The notes under the pieces were generated by a model. That model saw nothing but the letters and a program-made list of their open reading frames with translations, made no database searches and was not told the DNA's origin. Below are positions 55,122 to 64,000 of a stretch of 64,000 bases of DNA, piece by piece. The position numbers and the translations under genes are program-made. The stretch is from Alphaproteobacteria bacterium (GTDB lineage Bacteria; Pseudomonadota; Alphaproteobacteria; Micropepsales; Micropepsaceae), in contig JAFARO010000017.1 in NCBI GenBank assembly GCA_019245415.1, positions 62,001 to 126,000 of the forward strand, written 5' to 3'. Positions within the stretch are counted from its first letter, which is position 1, and each line of letters begins with the position of its first letter.

Positions 55122-56525
55122 TCAGGCGGCCTTCGGCCTGTCCCGGCGCAGCACCAGGATCAGCAGCACCAGGGCCGGCAGGCCGGTCAGGGCCGTGGTG
55201 ACGAAGAAGGGCACGAAGCCCACCACCTTGTCCGGCAATGCGCCAAGGCCGGGAAGCCAAGAATCGAAGCTGTGCCGCTGGTGGGCGAACCAGGCGACGA
55301 GATATCCCGAGGTTCCGCCCAAGAGCTTGCCGGGCAAGGCATAGAACGAACTGAACAGCGCATATTGCGTCGCGGTGAAGGACTTGTTGGTCAAGCTCGA
55401 CATATAGGCGAGGAGCGCGGTGCCGGCAAAGCCGCCCGCGAGGTTCTCGATGCCGATCGCCAGGCCGAAGATCGCAATGTTGTGGCCGCTCGCCGCCAGA
55501 AGCGCGTACATGAGATTGCCCGCGATCACCGCGATCAACCCAAGAAACAGCGAGCGCGCGATCCCGAAGCGGAAGACGAAGAAGCCGCCGATCAGCGAGC
55601 CGGCGATCGTCACCCACACTCCGATCAATCCGGCCATGGTGCCGATCTCGAGTAGCGAAAAGCTCTGTCGGTACATCGGCCGCGCCACCGTTCCCATGAC
55701 GAAGTCGGGCAGACGGTACAAACCGATCATCGCCAGGATCAGAAGCCCGACCCAGCCGTGGCTGCGGAAGAAATCCACGAACGGCGCGATCACCGCGCCG
55801 TAGAACCAGCCGATGGCGGCGCCGATCGCTCCGAAAAAGTGCAGCTTCTGCTCGGCCGCCCTCACCTCGCCGCGTGCATCGCTTTCCGGCGGCCGTCGCG
55901 CCAACAGCGACGCGCCCAATCCTAAGACGATCATGCAACCGAGGAAGATCAGGCTCGCGCGCCAGGAAATGAGCTCGGCGATGGCGGGCGCGAGCGCGGC
56001 TGTGGCAAGCCGGGTGAGGCCGTAGCCGAGCTGATAGGCGCCCAGCATGGTGCCCTGCTCCTCGACCGGCGCGATCTCGATGCGCCAGGCATCGACGGAG
56101 ATGTCCTGGCTGGCCCCGCAGAATCCCAGCAGAAGCGCGAACATAGCGACGTGAAAGAGGTGCGTGTGCGGATCCGACAGGCATAGCCCCGCGAAGGCGA
56201 CGGCAATCCCCAACTGCGCAATCACCATCCAAGCGCGGCGCTTGCCGAGCACACGGTGCAGATAGGGCAGACGCACTTGATCGAGCAGCGGCGCCCAGAC
56301 GAATTTGAAGGAATAGGGAAGAAGCGTGTAGGCGAACAGCCCGATGGCGGCGATGGAGACCTTGCTGTCGGTCAGCCACAATGTCAGCACATTGGTGATC
56401 GTCAGCAGCGGCAGCCCGCAACTCGCGCCGAGCACGAGGATCGTCGCGCTGCGGGGCTGGAGATAGGAAAGCACCGCTGCGCGCGTCCGGCCGGCCGGGC
56501 GCACCGCGCGTCCCGTTGCGCTCAT
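55122..56525 (-). CDS. AmpG-family MFS permease
   Basis: 467 aa from the ATG at 56525, overlapping the hybrid kinase stop (ATGA). About 12 membrane helices. TLWLTDSKVSIAAIGLFAYT, YSFKFVWAPLLDQVRLPYL, GKRRAWMVIAQLG and GASQDISVDAWRIEI are the AmpG signature blocks. AmpG imports anhydromuropeptides released by lytic transglycosylases such as MltA. A second, divergent AmpG may exist elsewhere in the genome, so exact cargo is inferred. Confidence 0.9.
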   Translation of the reverse strand: MSATGRAVRPAGRTRAAVLSYLQPRSATILVLGASCGLPLLTITNVLTLWLTDSKVSIAAIGLFAYTLLPYSFKFVWAPLLDQVRLPYLHRVLGKRRAWMVIAQLGIAVAFAGLCLSDPHTHLFHVAMFALLLGFCGASQDISVDAWRIEIAPVEEQGTMLGAYQLGYGLTRLATAALAPAIAELISWRASLIFLGCMIVLGLGASLLARRPPESDARGEVRAAEQKLHFFGAIGAAIGWFYGAVIAPFVDFFRSHGWVGLLILAMIGLYRLPDFVMGTVARPMYRQSFSLLEIGTMAGLIGVWVTIAGSLIGGFFVFRFGIARSLFLGLIAVIAGNLMYALLAASGHNIAIFGLAIGIENLAGGFAGTALLAYMSSLTNKSFTATQYALFSSFYALPGKLLGGTSGYLVAWFAHQRHSFDSWLPGLGALPDKVVGFVPFFVTTALTGLPALVLLILVLRRDRPKAA

Positions 56526-58777
56526 GCGGCGGCGCTGTCTGCGCCGGCGGGAAAGAAGCTTTCGAACATCTGGTCCAGAAGGGCGGGATCGACGGGCTTG
56601 GTGAGGAAACCATCCATGCCCGCGTCCTTGCAAGCCCACTTGCCGGTCTCGAGCGCGTCGGCGGTAAGCGCGATGATCGGCGTGCGCGCCCGCCCCAGAG
56701 CCAGCTCGTCGGCACGGATGGCGCGCGTGGCCTCGATGCCGTCCATGCCCGGCATGTGGATATCCGTGAGCACCAGATCGAAGGCCTCCTCGCGCAACGC
56801 GACGACGGCGGCCTCGCCCGTCGTCACCTCGCGAACCTTGTGGCCGCGCCGGCGCAGCAATTCCCGCGTCAGGAGCGCATTGACCGGATTGTCCTCGGCG
56901 AGCAGCACCTTGAAGCCCCGACGCGGCGAAAAGCTTGGCAAAGTCTTGGGTTCCGGAACAGATGCCGGCTGTTCGACGTCGAGTCCGGTCGGGAAGCGCG
57001 CGATCAGCGCCTTCTGGCGGATGGGCTTGACGAGATGGCCGGCAAAACCGGCTGCGATCAATTCGTCGAGCTTTCCGCGCGCCGCCGGCGCGAGCAGGAC
57101 GAAGCTGACGATGTCGGGATCGGGCTTGATCCGCGGATCGGGAAAGGCGCCGGTGCCGGCATCGACCAGCACATAATTGATCGTGTCCTCGTCCTCGCCG
57201 TCGTCGCTGAACGCGGCGATCTGCGCGCCGGCCGCGCGCAGCTGCGCCGTCAAGCCTTCGCGCAGCAAGGCGTTGCGGGTGACGATGGCGAAGCGCAGGC
57301 CCGCGAGCGGCCTGACATCGGGAAGCGGTGCCGCGGCCTCGACCACGATCGCGGGCAGCGTGAACCAGAAGATCGATCCCGATCCCATCGCGGGCTCGAT
57401 GCCGATCTCTCCGCCCATGCCCTCGACGAGCCGCTTGGAGATGGCAAGTCCCAGTCCGGTGCCGCCGAATTTGCGCGCATGGCTGGAATCGGCCTGGACG
57501 AATTCGTGGAAGATCTCGCCGCGCTTTGCGGCGGGCACGCCGACGCCCGTGTCGCGCACCTCGAAGCGCAGGAAATGCCGGTCGCGGCCTTCCACCATTT
57601 CGACGTCGATTCGCACGCCACCCTTTTCGGTGAATTTGACGGCATTGCCGACGAGATTGTTGAGCACCTGGGTGAGCCGCACGCTGTCGGTGCGGACCGT
57701 GTGCGGAACGTCGGGCGCGGCGATGGCGACGATCTCGATATCCTTGGCATGGGCGCGCGGCGCCTGGAGTTCGATGACGCGCTCGATCAGCGGGCGCAGT
57801 TCGACCTCGTCTTCATCGAAACTCATCATCCCCGACTCGATCTTGGAAAAATCCAGGATGTCGCCGATGAGGGCGAGCAGGGCCTCGCCGGATTGCGCGA
57901 TGGCTTCGACATAGCCGCGCTGCTCCGCCTTGAGATCGGTTTCGAGCAGCAGGCGCGCCATGCCGAGAACGCCGTTCATCGGGGTGCGGATCTCATGACT
58001 CATGGTGGCGAGGAAGCCCGACTTGGCGCGCGACCCGGCTTCCGCGCGATCGCGGGCCTCGGTGAGCGCCTCTTCCAAGGCCTTGCGTTCCGTGATGTCG
58101 CGGCCGACGCTTTGGACTTCGACGAGGCGGCCCATTCCGTCGCGTACGGCGAAGTCTTCCCAGGCCAGCCAGCGCCAGCCATAGGCGGTGCGCACCTGTT
58201 GGTCGTAGCCCACGCGGGTGCGGCCGTTCTCCAGGCCCGCGAAGCTGCCGAACAGCGGAGCGCGGCTGTCGGGATGGGGATCCGGCGCGAAAGGCCGGCC
58301 GATGGCGGCTTTGGGATGCAGCCCGAACATCTTGAAGAACGCGTCGTTGCCGTAGCTCAGCCGGCTGTCGGCGGTGCGGCGCAGGATGGCGTCGCCTTGG
58401 GCATCGACCAGGCCCTTGTAACGTGCCTCGCTTTGGTTGAGCTGGGCATTGGCCGCCGCTGCAGCCGCGAGGGAGGCTTCCAGACGTTCGGCGACCGCTT
58501 TGAGCTGCACCGCCTGGCGATCGAGCAGCTCGCTGCGGCGCCGGGCGGCGAGATAGGCATGCAGGAGAAACAGGAGCCAGACGCCCAGAAGCGCGTCGAA
58601 CACCGGTCTGGGTACGAGCGTCAACTCCCCCGTCAGCATGACATCGCACAGCGCCGCCAGCAGCATGGCGGACGCGATCAAGCCAAGGAAAATGCGAAGC
58701 CCGCGGATCAGGCGCGTGGTCCCCACGAAAACAGGGCCAGTAGGGCGCAGGCGTGCTTTCGGAAAGCTTAAAGGCAA
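56522..58777 (-). CDS. Hybrid sensor histidine kinase with PAS and two receiver modules
   Basis: 751 aa. Two membrane helices (about 30-75) and a coiled linker precede one PAS domain (about 118-235, ending VGRDITERKALEEA). The kinase core has [20 protein letters not shown] (phospho-His), VGNAVKFTEKGG and [21 protein letters not shown] degenerate receiver (about 510-620) lacks the phospho-Asp context. The C-terminal receiver is intact (VLLAEDNPVNALL, Asp in LVLTDIHMPGMDG, Lys in LTKPVDP). No output domain; it needs a separate HPt or regulator. Cotranscribed with the ampG-like gene. Confidence 0.92.
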   Translation of the reverse strand: MPLSFPKARLRPTGPVFVGTTRLIRGLRIFLGLIASAMLLAALCDVMLTGELTLVPRPVFDALLGVWLLFLLHAYLAARRRSELLDRQAVQLKAVAERLEASLAAAAAANAQLNQSEARYKGLVDAQGDAILRRTADSRLSYGNDAFFKMFGLHPKAAIGRPFAPDPHPDSRAPLFGSFAGLENGRTRVGYDQQVRTAYGWRWLAWEDFAVRDGMGRLVEVQSVGRDITERKALEEALTEARDRAEAGSRAKSGFLATMSHEIRTPMNGVLGMARLLLETDLKAEQRGYVEAIAQSGEALLALIGDILDFSKIESGMMSFDEDEVELRPLIERVIELQAPRAHAKDIEIVAIAAPDVPHTVRTDSVRLTQVLNNLVGNAVKFTEKGGVRIDVEMVEGRDRHFLRFEVRDTGVGVPAAKRGEIFHEFVQADSSHARKFGGTGLGLAISKRLVEGMGGEIGIEPAMGSGSIFWFTLPAIVVEAAAPLPDVRPLAGLRFAIVTRNALLREGLTAQLRAAGAQIAAFSDDGEDEDTINYVLVDAGTGAFPDPRIKPDPDIVSFVLLAPAARGKLDELIAAGFAGHLVKPIRQKALIARFPTGLDVEQPASVPEPKTLPSFSPRRGFKVLLAEDNPVNALLTRELLRRRGHKVREVTTGEAAVVALREEAFDLVLTDIHMPGMDGIEATRAIRADELALGRARTPIIALTADALETGKWACKDAGMDGFLTKPVDPALLDQMFESFFPAGADSAAA

Positions 58778-58881
58778 GCCTTGGAGTGCGGCGAAAAACG
58801 GTTAATCTCCTGGCGGGGCGCGAGCCGGCAGGCAAGACTTGGCGGGGCGGTCGCCCAGGGGACTTCAAAGGGAGGATTTTC

Positions 58882-59271
58882 ATGCGTATTTCGACGCTGG
58901 CTCTGGCCGGCGCCTTTGGTTTGATCGCCAGTGCGGCGCTTGCCGACGATCCGATGGCCAACACCTATGCCAACACCATCACCACGAAGAGCCAGAAGAC
59001 GGGCCAGAGCGGCACGCTGCTCTTCAATGCCGACGGCACCTACATCACCAAGGCAACCGGGGCCGACGGCAAGCCCGTCCAAATCCCCGGAAAATGGTCG
59101 CTCAAGGATGACGGCAAGACCATCTGCCTGACGCCGCAGCTGCCGCCCAACACACCCAATCCGCCCGGGACCAGCTGTTCGCCGCTGCAAATGCATGCCG
59201 TTGGCGAGAGCTGGAGCGTCACCAACGACCAGGGCGAGGCTTTCACGGTGTCGCTGAGCGCCGGCCGCTGA
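58882..59271 (+). CDS. Small secreted protein of unknown function
   Basis: 129 aa from the ATG at 58882, with GGGAGGA upstream. A signal peptide ends AALADDP (about 23). The mature part has GQSGTLLFNADGTYITKATG and IPGKWSLKDDGKTICLTP, a lipocalin-like or beta-strand repeat pattern, two Cys that may form a disulfide, and a C-terminal WSVTNDQGEAFTVSL. I recognise no named family. Followed by a strong terminator. Confidence 0.8.
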   Translation: MRISTLALAGAFGLIASAALADDPMANTYANTITTKSQKTGQSGTLLFNADGTYITKATGADGKPVQIPGKWSLKDDGKTICLTPQLPPNTPNPPGTSCSPLQMHAVGESWSVTNDQGEAFTVSLSAGR

Positions 59272-59294
59272 ACGGCGTTTAGGGGCGCAAAATG

Positions 59295-59330
59295 GGCCGC
59301 GAGGACGCTCGTCCCCGCGGCCTTTTCTTT
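59295..59330 (+). terminator. Rho-independent terminator
   Basis: A GC-rich inverted repeat (GGCCGCGAGGACG / CGTCCCCGCGGCC with one mismatch) is followed by TTTTCTTT, 24 bp after the stop of the secreted-protein gene. Confidence 0.85.
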
Positions 59331-59342
59331 GGGGTTTGGGAG

Positions 59343-59371
59343 CCGTCACATAAGCTTCATAAAACTGTGAT
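59343..59371 (+). promoter_or_regulatory. Pho-box-like array upstream of pstC
   Basis: Three 7-bp units CCGTCAC, GCTTCAT and CTGTGAT occur with exact 11-bp period, separated by ATAA and AAAA. This is the layout of PhoB boxes (CTGTCAT with 4-bp AT-rich spacers); the third unit matches best (6 of 7), the others less. It lies about 170 bp before pstC and is the only such array I see here. Confidence 0.6.
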
Positions 59372-59543
59372 GTGCGTTGCATCGAAAAACCGCCAGATGG
59401 ACGCCAAGCGGGCCGAGGGGGCAGATGGGCACGCAAGAACATAAGGGGTTGTTTTCCAAGACGAATTCGCGGGACGGCGTGAAAACTCGAGACGCGCTCT
59501 TGGTCACGTCGGTTTTTGCGTTGAGCACGATGGCGCCCTATCC

Positions 59544-60521
59544 ATGGCCGATGTCGCTTTGAGTGAAGATCTCGCCTCTCGAGCGGAGAAGGTGCGCCGA
59601 TCCGGCCGCCGTGACTCGACCTTTCATGGTCTGACGGCATCCGCAGCCATCGTCGTGGTTGCGATCTTCATCGGTCTGATCGTTTCTCTCGTCCTGGGTG
59701 CGCTTCCGTCGATCAACAGATTCGGCTGGGGCTTCCTGACGTCCGATGCGTGGGACCCGGTGCAGGAGAGGTTCGGCGCGCTCGCCTCGATCTACGGCAC
59801 ACTCGTGACCTCATTGATCGCGATGCTGATCGCGGTGCCAGTCGGCATCGGCATCGCCATCTTTCTGACGGAGATATGCCCGCGGCCCCTGCGACGGCCG
59901 ATAGGCATCGCCATCGAATTGCTCGCCGGCATCCCCAGCATCATCTACGGCATCTGGGGCCTGTTCACCTTCGCGCCAGCCTTCCAGCAAACCGTGGAAC
60001 CCTGGGTGATCGACGTCTTCGGCAACGTTCCCGGGCTGAAGGATTTCCTTGGCGGCGCCCCCTACGGCATCGGCATCTTCACCGCGGGACTTATCCTGTC
60101 GATCATGATCCTGCCGTTCATATCGGCGGTGACGCGCGACGTCTTCGAGACCGTGCCGCCCATGCTCAAGGAAGCCGCATACGGCCTGGGCTGCACCACA
60201 TGGGAAGTGATGTGGCGCGTTGTGCTCCCCTTCGCGCGCACCGGTGTGGTGGGCGGCGCGATGCTCGCGCTCGGCCGCGCGCTGGGCGAGACGATGGCCG
60301 TCACCTTCGTGATCGGCAACGCGCACAACATCCAGAAGTCCCTGTTCGCGCCGGGAACGACGATCTCGGCGACCATCGCCAACGAATTCACCGAAGCGGT
60401 GGGGCAATACTACCTGTCGGCGCTGATCGAGATGGGGTTGATCCTGTTCTTTATCACTTTTGTCGTGCTGGCCTGTGCGCAACTGATGCTGCGCAGCCTC
60501 GAACGGCGCGCGGGGACTTGA
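59544..60521 (+). CDS. pstC: Phosphate ABC transporter permease PstC
   Basis: 325 aa, six membrane helices. [33 protein letters not shown], and the EAA loop [20 protein letters not shown] followed by [16 protein letters not shown] are PstC signatures. Forms the membrane channel with PstA. 1 bp before pstA. Confidence 0.96.
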   Translation: MADVALSEDLASRAEKVRRSGRRDSTFHGLTASAAIVVVAIFIGLIVSLVLGALPSINRFGWGFLTSDAWDPVQERFGALASIYGTLVTSLIAMLIAVPVGIGIAIFLTEICPRPLRRPIGIAIELLAGIPSIIYGIWGLFTFAPAFQQTVEPWVIDVFGNVPGLKDFLGGAPYGIGIFTAGLILSIMILPFISAVTRDVFETVPPMLKEAAYGLGCTTWEVMWRVVLPFARTGVVGGAMLALGRALGETMAVTFVIGNAHNIQKSLFAPGTTISATIANEFTEAVGQYYLSALIEMGLILFFITFVVLACAQLMLRSLERRAGT

Positions 60522-60522
60522 G

Positions 60523-61422
60523 ATGATCGCCAATCGCGGCCTTTACCGTCGCCGGCGCGCCGGCAATGCGATGTTCCTGTCACTGTCGGTGCTCGCGGCG
60601 ATCTTCGGCCTGGTATGGCTGGCACTGATCCTGGGCTCGCTGTTCTACAACGGCTTCGCCAGCCTTTCGCCGAAGCTGTTTCAGGAGATGACGCCGCCGC
60701 CGGGTTCCGATGGCGGACTGCTCAACGCGATCTTCGGCAGCGTGCTGATGAGCGCCATCGCGGTTGCGATCGGCACGCCGATCGGCTTGATGGCAGGCAC
60801 TTACCTGGCCGAATACGGGCGCCACAACAGCATGTCTTTCTTCGTGCGCTTCATCAACGACATCCTGCTCAGCGCCCCTTCGATCGTCATCGGCCTCTTC
60901 ATCTACGAGATCGTGGTGGTGAACACGCCTGGCATGCAGGCGGCCTGCCGCTCGGCGCTCGGCTCTTATTGCCCCATGGGACATTTCTCGGGCGTCGCGG
61001 GGTCGCTGGCGCTGGCGGTGATTGTGATTCCAGTCGTGGTGCGCACCACCGAGAACATGCTGCTGCTGGTGCCGAACGGCTTGCGCGAGGCCGCCGCCGC
61101 GCTCGGCGCGCCGCGCAACCGCGTCATCCGCGCGGTGACTTGGAAGGCGGCGCGTGCGGGGATCATCACCGGCGCGCTGCTCGCCATCGCGCGCATCTCG
61201 GGCGAGACGGCGCCGCTGCTTTTCACCGCGCTGAACAGCCAGTTCTGGAGCAGGGACATCACCCAGCCGATCGCGAGCCTGCCGGTGGTGATCTTCCAGT
61301 TCGCCATGAGCCCCTATGAGGACTGGCACAAGCTGGCCTGGGCCGGGGCGCTTCTCATCACGGCCGCGGTGCTGCTGCTCAGCATCGCCGCGCGCATCCT
61401 GGAATCGAACAAGCGGAGCTGA
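60523..61422 (+). CDS. pstA: Phosphate ABC transporter permease PstA
   Basis: 299 aa, six membrane helices. [39 protein letters not shown] and the EAA loop [19 protein letters not shown] with [13 protein letters not shown] are PstA signatures. Partner of PstC; 5 bp before pstB. Confidence 0.96.
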   Translation: MIANRGLYRRRRAGNAMFLSLSVLAAIFGLVWLALILGSLFYNGFASLSPKLFQEMTPPPGSDGGLLNAIFGSVLMSAIAVAIGTPIGLMAGTYLAEYGRHNSMSFFVRFINDILLSAPSIVIGLFIYEIVVVNTPGMQAACRSALGSYCPMGHFSGVAGSLALAVIVIPVVVRTTENMLLLVPNGLREAAAALGAPRNRVIRAVTWKAARAGIITGALLAIARISGETAPLLFTALNSQFWSRDITQPIASLPVVIFQFAMSPYEDWHKLAWAGALLITAAVLLLSIAARILESNKRS

Positions 61423-61427
61423 AGACG

Positions 61428-62201
61428 ATGGACGCCCCCGTCAATGCCGGTGTCAAGGTCGACATCCGCAACCTCTCCTTCTACTATGGCGAGTCGAAGG
61501 CGCTGAAGGACATCTCGCTGCCGCTGCGCGATCGCCAGGTGACGGCGTTCATCGGCCCGTCCGGCTGCGGCAAGTCGACTTTGCTGCGCGTCCTCAACCG
61601 CATCTACGAGCTTTATCCGCGCCAGCGCGCGGTGGGCGAAGTGATCCTCGACGGCGCCAATATTCTGGCGCCGGGCCAGGACATCAACCTGTTGCGCGCG
61701 CGCGTCGGCATGGTGTTCCAGAAGCCGACGCCGTTTCCGATGACCATCCGCGACAACATTGCCTTCGGCATCAAGCTCTATGAGCGCATGGGGCGCTCCG
61801 AGCTCGAGGGCCGCATCGAATCGGCGCTGCAGCGCGCCGCGCTGTGGGGCGAGGTCAAGGACAAGCTCAACGAGTCGGGCCTCAGCCTTTCGGGCGGCCA
61901 GCAGCAGCGCCTGTGCATCGCGCGCACGGTGGCGACCCGGCCCGAGGTGATCCTGCTCGACGAGCCGTGCTCGGCACTGGATCCGATCTCGACCGCCAAG
62001 ATCGAGGAGCTGATCGACGAGCTCTCGGCCGACTACACCATCGCCATCGTCACCCACAACATGCAGCAGGCCTCGCGCACCAGCGACTACACTGCCTTCA
62101 TGTATCTGGGCGAATTGATCGAGTTCGGGCCGACGGAGAAGATCTTCACCGCGCCCGAGAACAAGCGCACCGAACAGTACATCACGGGCCGGTTCGGCTA
62201 G
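61428..62201 (+). CDS. pstB: Phosphate ABC transporter ATPase PstB
   Basis: 257 aa. Walker [17 protein letters not shown], signature [13 protein letters not shown], Walker [13 protein letters not shown] and the PstB-specific [21 protein letters not shown]. Powers phosphate import. No pstS, phoU or phoB follows; instead a convergent symporter gene overlaps by 4 nt. Confidence 0.97.
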   Translation: MDAPVNAGVKVDIRNLSFYYGESKALKDISLPLRDRQVTAFIGPSGCGKSTLLRVLNRIYELYPRQRAVGEVILDGANILAPGQDINLLRARVGMVFQKPTPFPMTIRDNIAFGIKLYERMGRSELEGRIESALQRAALWGEVKDKLNESGLSLSGGQQQRLCIARTVATRPEVILLDEPCSALDPISTAKIEELIDELSADYTIAIVTHNMQQASRTSDYTAFMYLGELIEFGPTEKIFTAPENKRTEQYITGRFG

Positions 62202-63733
62202 GCCGCCGCCGTCTTGCGCGGTGAGACGGCGTTCGCGGCGGCGCTCAACAGCAACGCCACCGCGAGGTTGAGCGCGAGCGAACTGAGCGCATCGTAGCAC
62301 GGCACCGTGATCCCGAATATCGCGAGCGGAAAGGTCGGCTTGAACCCCGTCTGCACCACCATCCAGGTGCCGGCGCCGATGCCGGCGGCCCAGCCGAGCA
62401 GCAGCGGACCGGGGCGCAGCCGGCGCAGATAAAGACCCAGGAAAACCGCCGGCAGGGTCTGGATGATCCAGATGCCGCCCAGGAGCTGCAGATTGATCGC
62501 GTATTGCGTCGGCAGCTCGACGATGAAGAACAACGCGCCGAGCTTGACCACCAGCGAGGCGAGCTTGGCGATGCGGGTTTCCTCGCGATGGGTAGCGTCC
62601 GGCTTGAGAAATTCCTTGAAGACGTTGCGGGTGAAGAGATTGGCGCAGGCGATCGACATGATCGCCGCCGGCACCAGAGCGCCGATGGCGACGGCGGCGA
62701 AGGCGACGCCGACGAACCACGCCGGGAAGGAATGCAGGAACAGCGCCGGCACCGCGAAATTGTTGCCAAAGGCCTTGAAACCCTGGGCGTAGGCGGGATC
62801 GGCCTTGACGCCCGCCGCCACCGCCATGGTGCCGAGCAGCGCGATCAGCCCCAGCGCGATCGAATATGCCGGCAGGATCACCGCATTGCGCCGCACCGCA
62901 TTCGCGCTCGAGGCGCTCAGCAGCCCGGTCACCGAATGCGGATAGAGCAGCAGCGCCAAGGCCGAGCCCAGCGCCAGCGTCGCATAGGCCGACTGGCCGC
63001 CGAGATTGCCGGCGCTGGCCGGCGGCAGCAGCAGGTGCTTGGCATCGACGCTGGCGAAGATCTTGGCATAGCCGCCGAGCTCGGCCGGGATCACGATCAC
63101 CGCCGCCAGCACCGTGACGTAGAGCAGCGCGTCCTTCACGATCGCGATCATCGCCGGCGCCCTCAGCCCGCTGTTGTAGGTGTAGGCCGCCAGCACGATG
63201 AAGGCGGCGAACAAGGGCACGTCGCGTACCGCGCCCAGACCGGGAATGGCGAGCGTGGTGGGAATGCCCAGGCCCGCGATCACCACCTCCATGCCGACGA
63301 GCTGCAGCGCGATATAGGGCATGGTGGCAACGATGCCCGTGAGCGCCACCGCGAGCGCCAGCAGCGGGCTGCCGAAGCGGTCGCGCACCACGTCGGCGGC
63401 GGTCACATGGCCCTTCGCATGCGCGGCCGCCCACAGCTTGGGAAACACCGCGAACAGGATGGGATAGACGAGGACCGTGTACGGCACGGCGAAGAAGCCG
63501 CTCGCGCCTGCGCCGAACATCACCGCCGGCACCGCCACGAAGGTGTAGGCGGTATAGAGATCGCCGCCCAGGAGGAACCAGGTGACGAGTGTGCCGAAGC
63601 GCCGTCCGCCCAAGCCCCATTCGTGCAGGTGATCGAGATCGCCGCGGCGCCACCGCCCGGCGGTGAATCCCAGAAGCGTGACGAAGCCGAACAGCGCCAG
63701 GAAGATCGCGACCGCGACCGGATCCATCTTCAT
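62198..63733 (-). CDS. Solute:sodium symporter (monocarboxylate-type)
   Basis: 511 aa from the ATG at 63733 (next in-frame ATG 63727); about 13 membrane helices of the SSS family. [34 protein letters not shown], and [20 protein letters not shown] with [15 protein letters not shown] fit the DhlC/MctP-like group. The exact solute is unproved; related rhizobial MctP proteins take up lactate, pyruvate and alanine. Coupled to the DUF3311 gene by ATGA. Confidence 0.87.
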   Translation of the reverse strand: MKMDPVAVAIFLALFGFVTLLGFTAGRWRRGDLDHLHEWGLGGRRFGTLVTWFLLGGDLYTAYTFVAVPAVMFGAGASGFFAVPYTVLVYPILFAVFPKLWAAAHAKGHVTAADVVRDRFGSPLLALAVALTGIVATMPYIALQLVGMEVVIAGLGIPTTLAIPGLGAVRDVPLFAAFIVLAAYTYNSGLRAPAMIAIVKDALLYVTVLAAVIVIPAELGGYAKIFASVDAKHLLLPPASAGNLGGQSAYATLALGSALALLLYPHSVTGLLSASSANAVRRNAVILPAYSIALGLIALLGTMAVAAGVKADPAYAQGFKAFGNNFAVPALFLHSFPAWFVGVAFAAVAIGALVPAAIMSIACANLFTRNVFKEFLKPDATHREETRIAKLASLVVKLGALFFIVELPTQYAINLQLLGGIWIIQTLPAVFLGLYLRRLRPGPLLLGWAAGIGAGTWMVVQTGFKPTFPLAIFGITVPCYDALSSLALNLAVALLLSAAANAVSPRKTAAA

Positions 63734-63933
63734 TTGCGCGATCCGAGATAGGCCGGCAGGAGCACCACGACGCCCAGCGCGATCCACAGCAGCTGGTACC
63801 AATAGAAAAAGGGGACGCCGGCGACTTCCGGCTCGATGCGGTTGTAGGACGGCACCCACAGCAGCGCCGCAAAGGGCAACAGCAGGAGCAGATTGACGGC
63901 GCGGAAGCGTCGCGGCGTTTCGGGCTCGTCCAT
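63730..63933 (-). CDS. DUF3311-family small membrane protein
   Basis: 67 aa, two membrane helices (AVNLLLLLPFAALLWVPSYN and LLWIALGVVVLLPAYLG) separated by PEVAGVPFFYWYQ, the DUF3311 signature. It is paired with sodium:solute symporters throughout proteobacteria and is presumed to be an accessory subunit. The start at 63933 leaves 67 bp of unassigned sequence to the window edge. Confidence 0.9.
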   Translation of the reverse strand: MDEPETPRRFRAVNLLLLLPFAALLWVPSYNRIEPEVAGVPFFYWYQLLWIALGVVVLLPAYLGSRK

Positions 63934-64000
63934 CCTGTGCCGCCCCCATGACAGCGAACAACCGGTGCGGCATAACCGTGCAACGAATGGAGCCCTGCCG

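Noticed and set aside
61314..63983. Long minus-strand open frame spanning pstB and the symporter
   Set aside because: It is in the wrong frame for both genes and shows no motif; pstB has all ABC ATPase motifs on the other strand.

Overview
The window reads as a high-GC alphaproteobacterial chromosome. Pointers are the fixLJ/fixK oxygen circuit with a ccoNOQP-ccoGHIS operon, an OlsB-type ornithine acyltransferase, a Tim44-domain protein beside secB, and the gene sets hrcA-grpE, rph-rdgB-hemW and hemC-hemD/tsaD. I cannot place it to genus from sequence alone.

Layout. (1) 1-5.4 kb is accessory DNA: a LysR-type regulator (cut by the window edge) divergent from a tightly coupled three-gene operon (double-GNAT protein, degenerate isochorismatase-like protein, 120-aa unknown), then a 612-aa protein that joins a glycosyltransferase-like half to a radical SAM half and is preceded by an overlapping 38-codon ORF, then an IS5-type remnant. 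(2) 5.6-24.7 kb is a self-contained microaerobic module lying between an intact tRNA-Thr(UGU) and an exact 36-nt inverted copy of the 5' half of that tRNA. It holds the high-affinity cbb3 oxidase operon ccoNOQP-ccoGHIS, TTGAT-type FixK boxes, the haem sensor kinase FixL, its regulator FixJ, FixK, a large hybrid kinase, a LuxR solo and a single-domain receiver. It also holds decay products: a P-type ATPase fragment, a clipped outer-membrane protein, a PAS sensor without a kinase, and a frameshifted serine-recombinase fragment right at the tRNA half. This looks like the boundary of a degraded integrative element. (3) 24.8-64 kb is mostly conserved housekeeping DNA in short, overlapping operons: serC-sseB-serA, hemC-hemD, tsaD, xthA-pyrE, secB, Tim44-mltA-smr, an adenosine-kinase-like pfkB, nth, an Ada-like methyltransferase, dapB, hrcA-grpE, rph-rdgB-hemW, gshB, sirB1-like, rsmI-yraN, an LpoA-like lipoprotein, olsB, a hybrid kinase plus ampG-like permease, pstCAB, and a DUF3311/solute:sodium symporter pair.

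How it works together. In region 2, by family knowledge, loss of O2 from FixL starts phosphotransfer to FixJ, FixJ raises FixK, and FixK acts on TTGAT-N4 boxes to express the cbb3 oxidase and its copper/haem assembly factors. Sensor, regulators and targets all lie within about 18 kb. In region 3 the serine pathway genes are chained by 4-nt overlaps, and the serC 5' end carries an intrinsic-terminator-like hairpin inside the coding sequence. The pst genes lack pstS and phoU here, but a three-repeat Pho-box-like array lies upstream.

The most unusual items are the glycosyltransferase-radical SAM fusion with its mini-ORF, the tRNA-half/recombinase junction, the LysR-linked three-gene operon, and the hairpin within serC.
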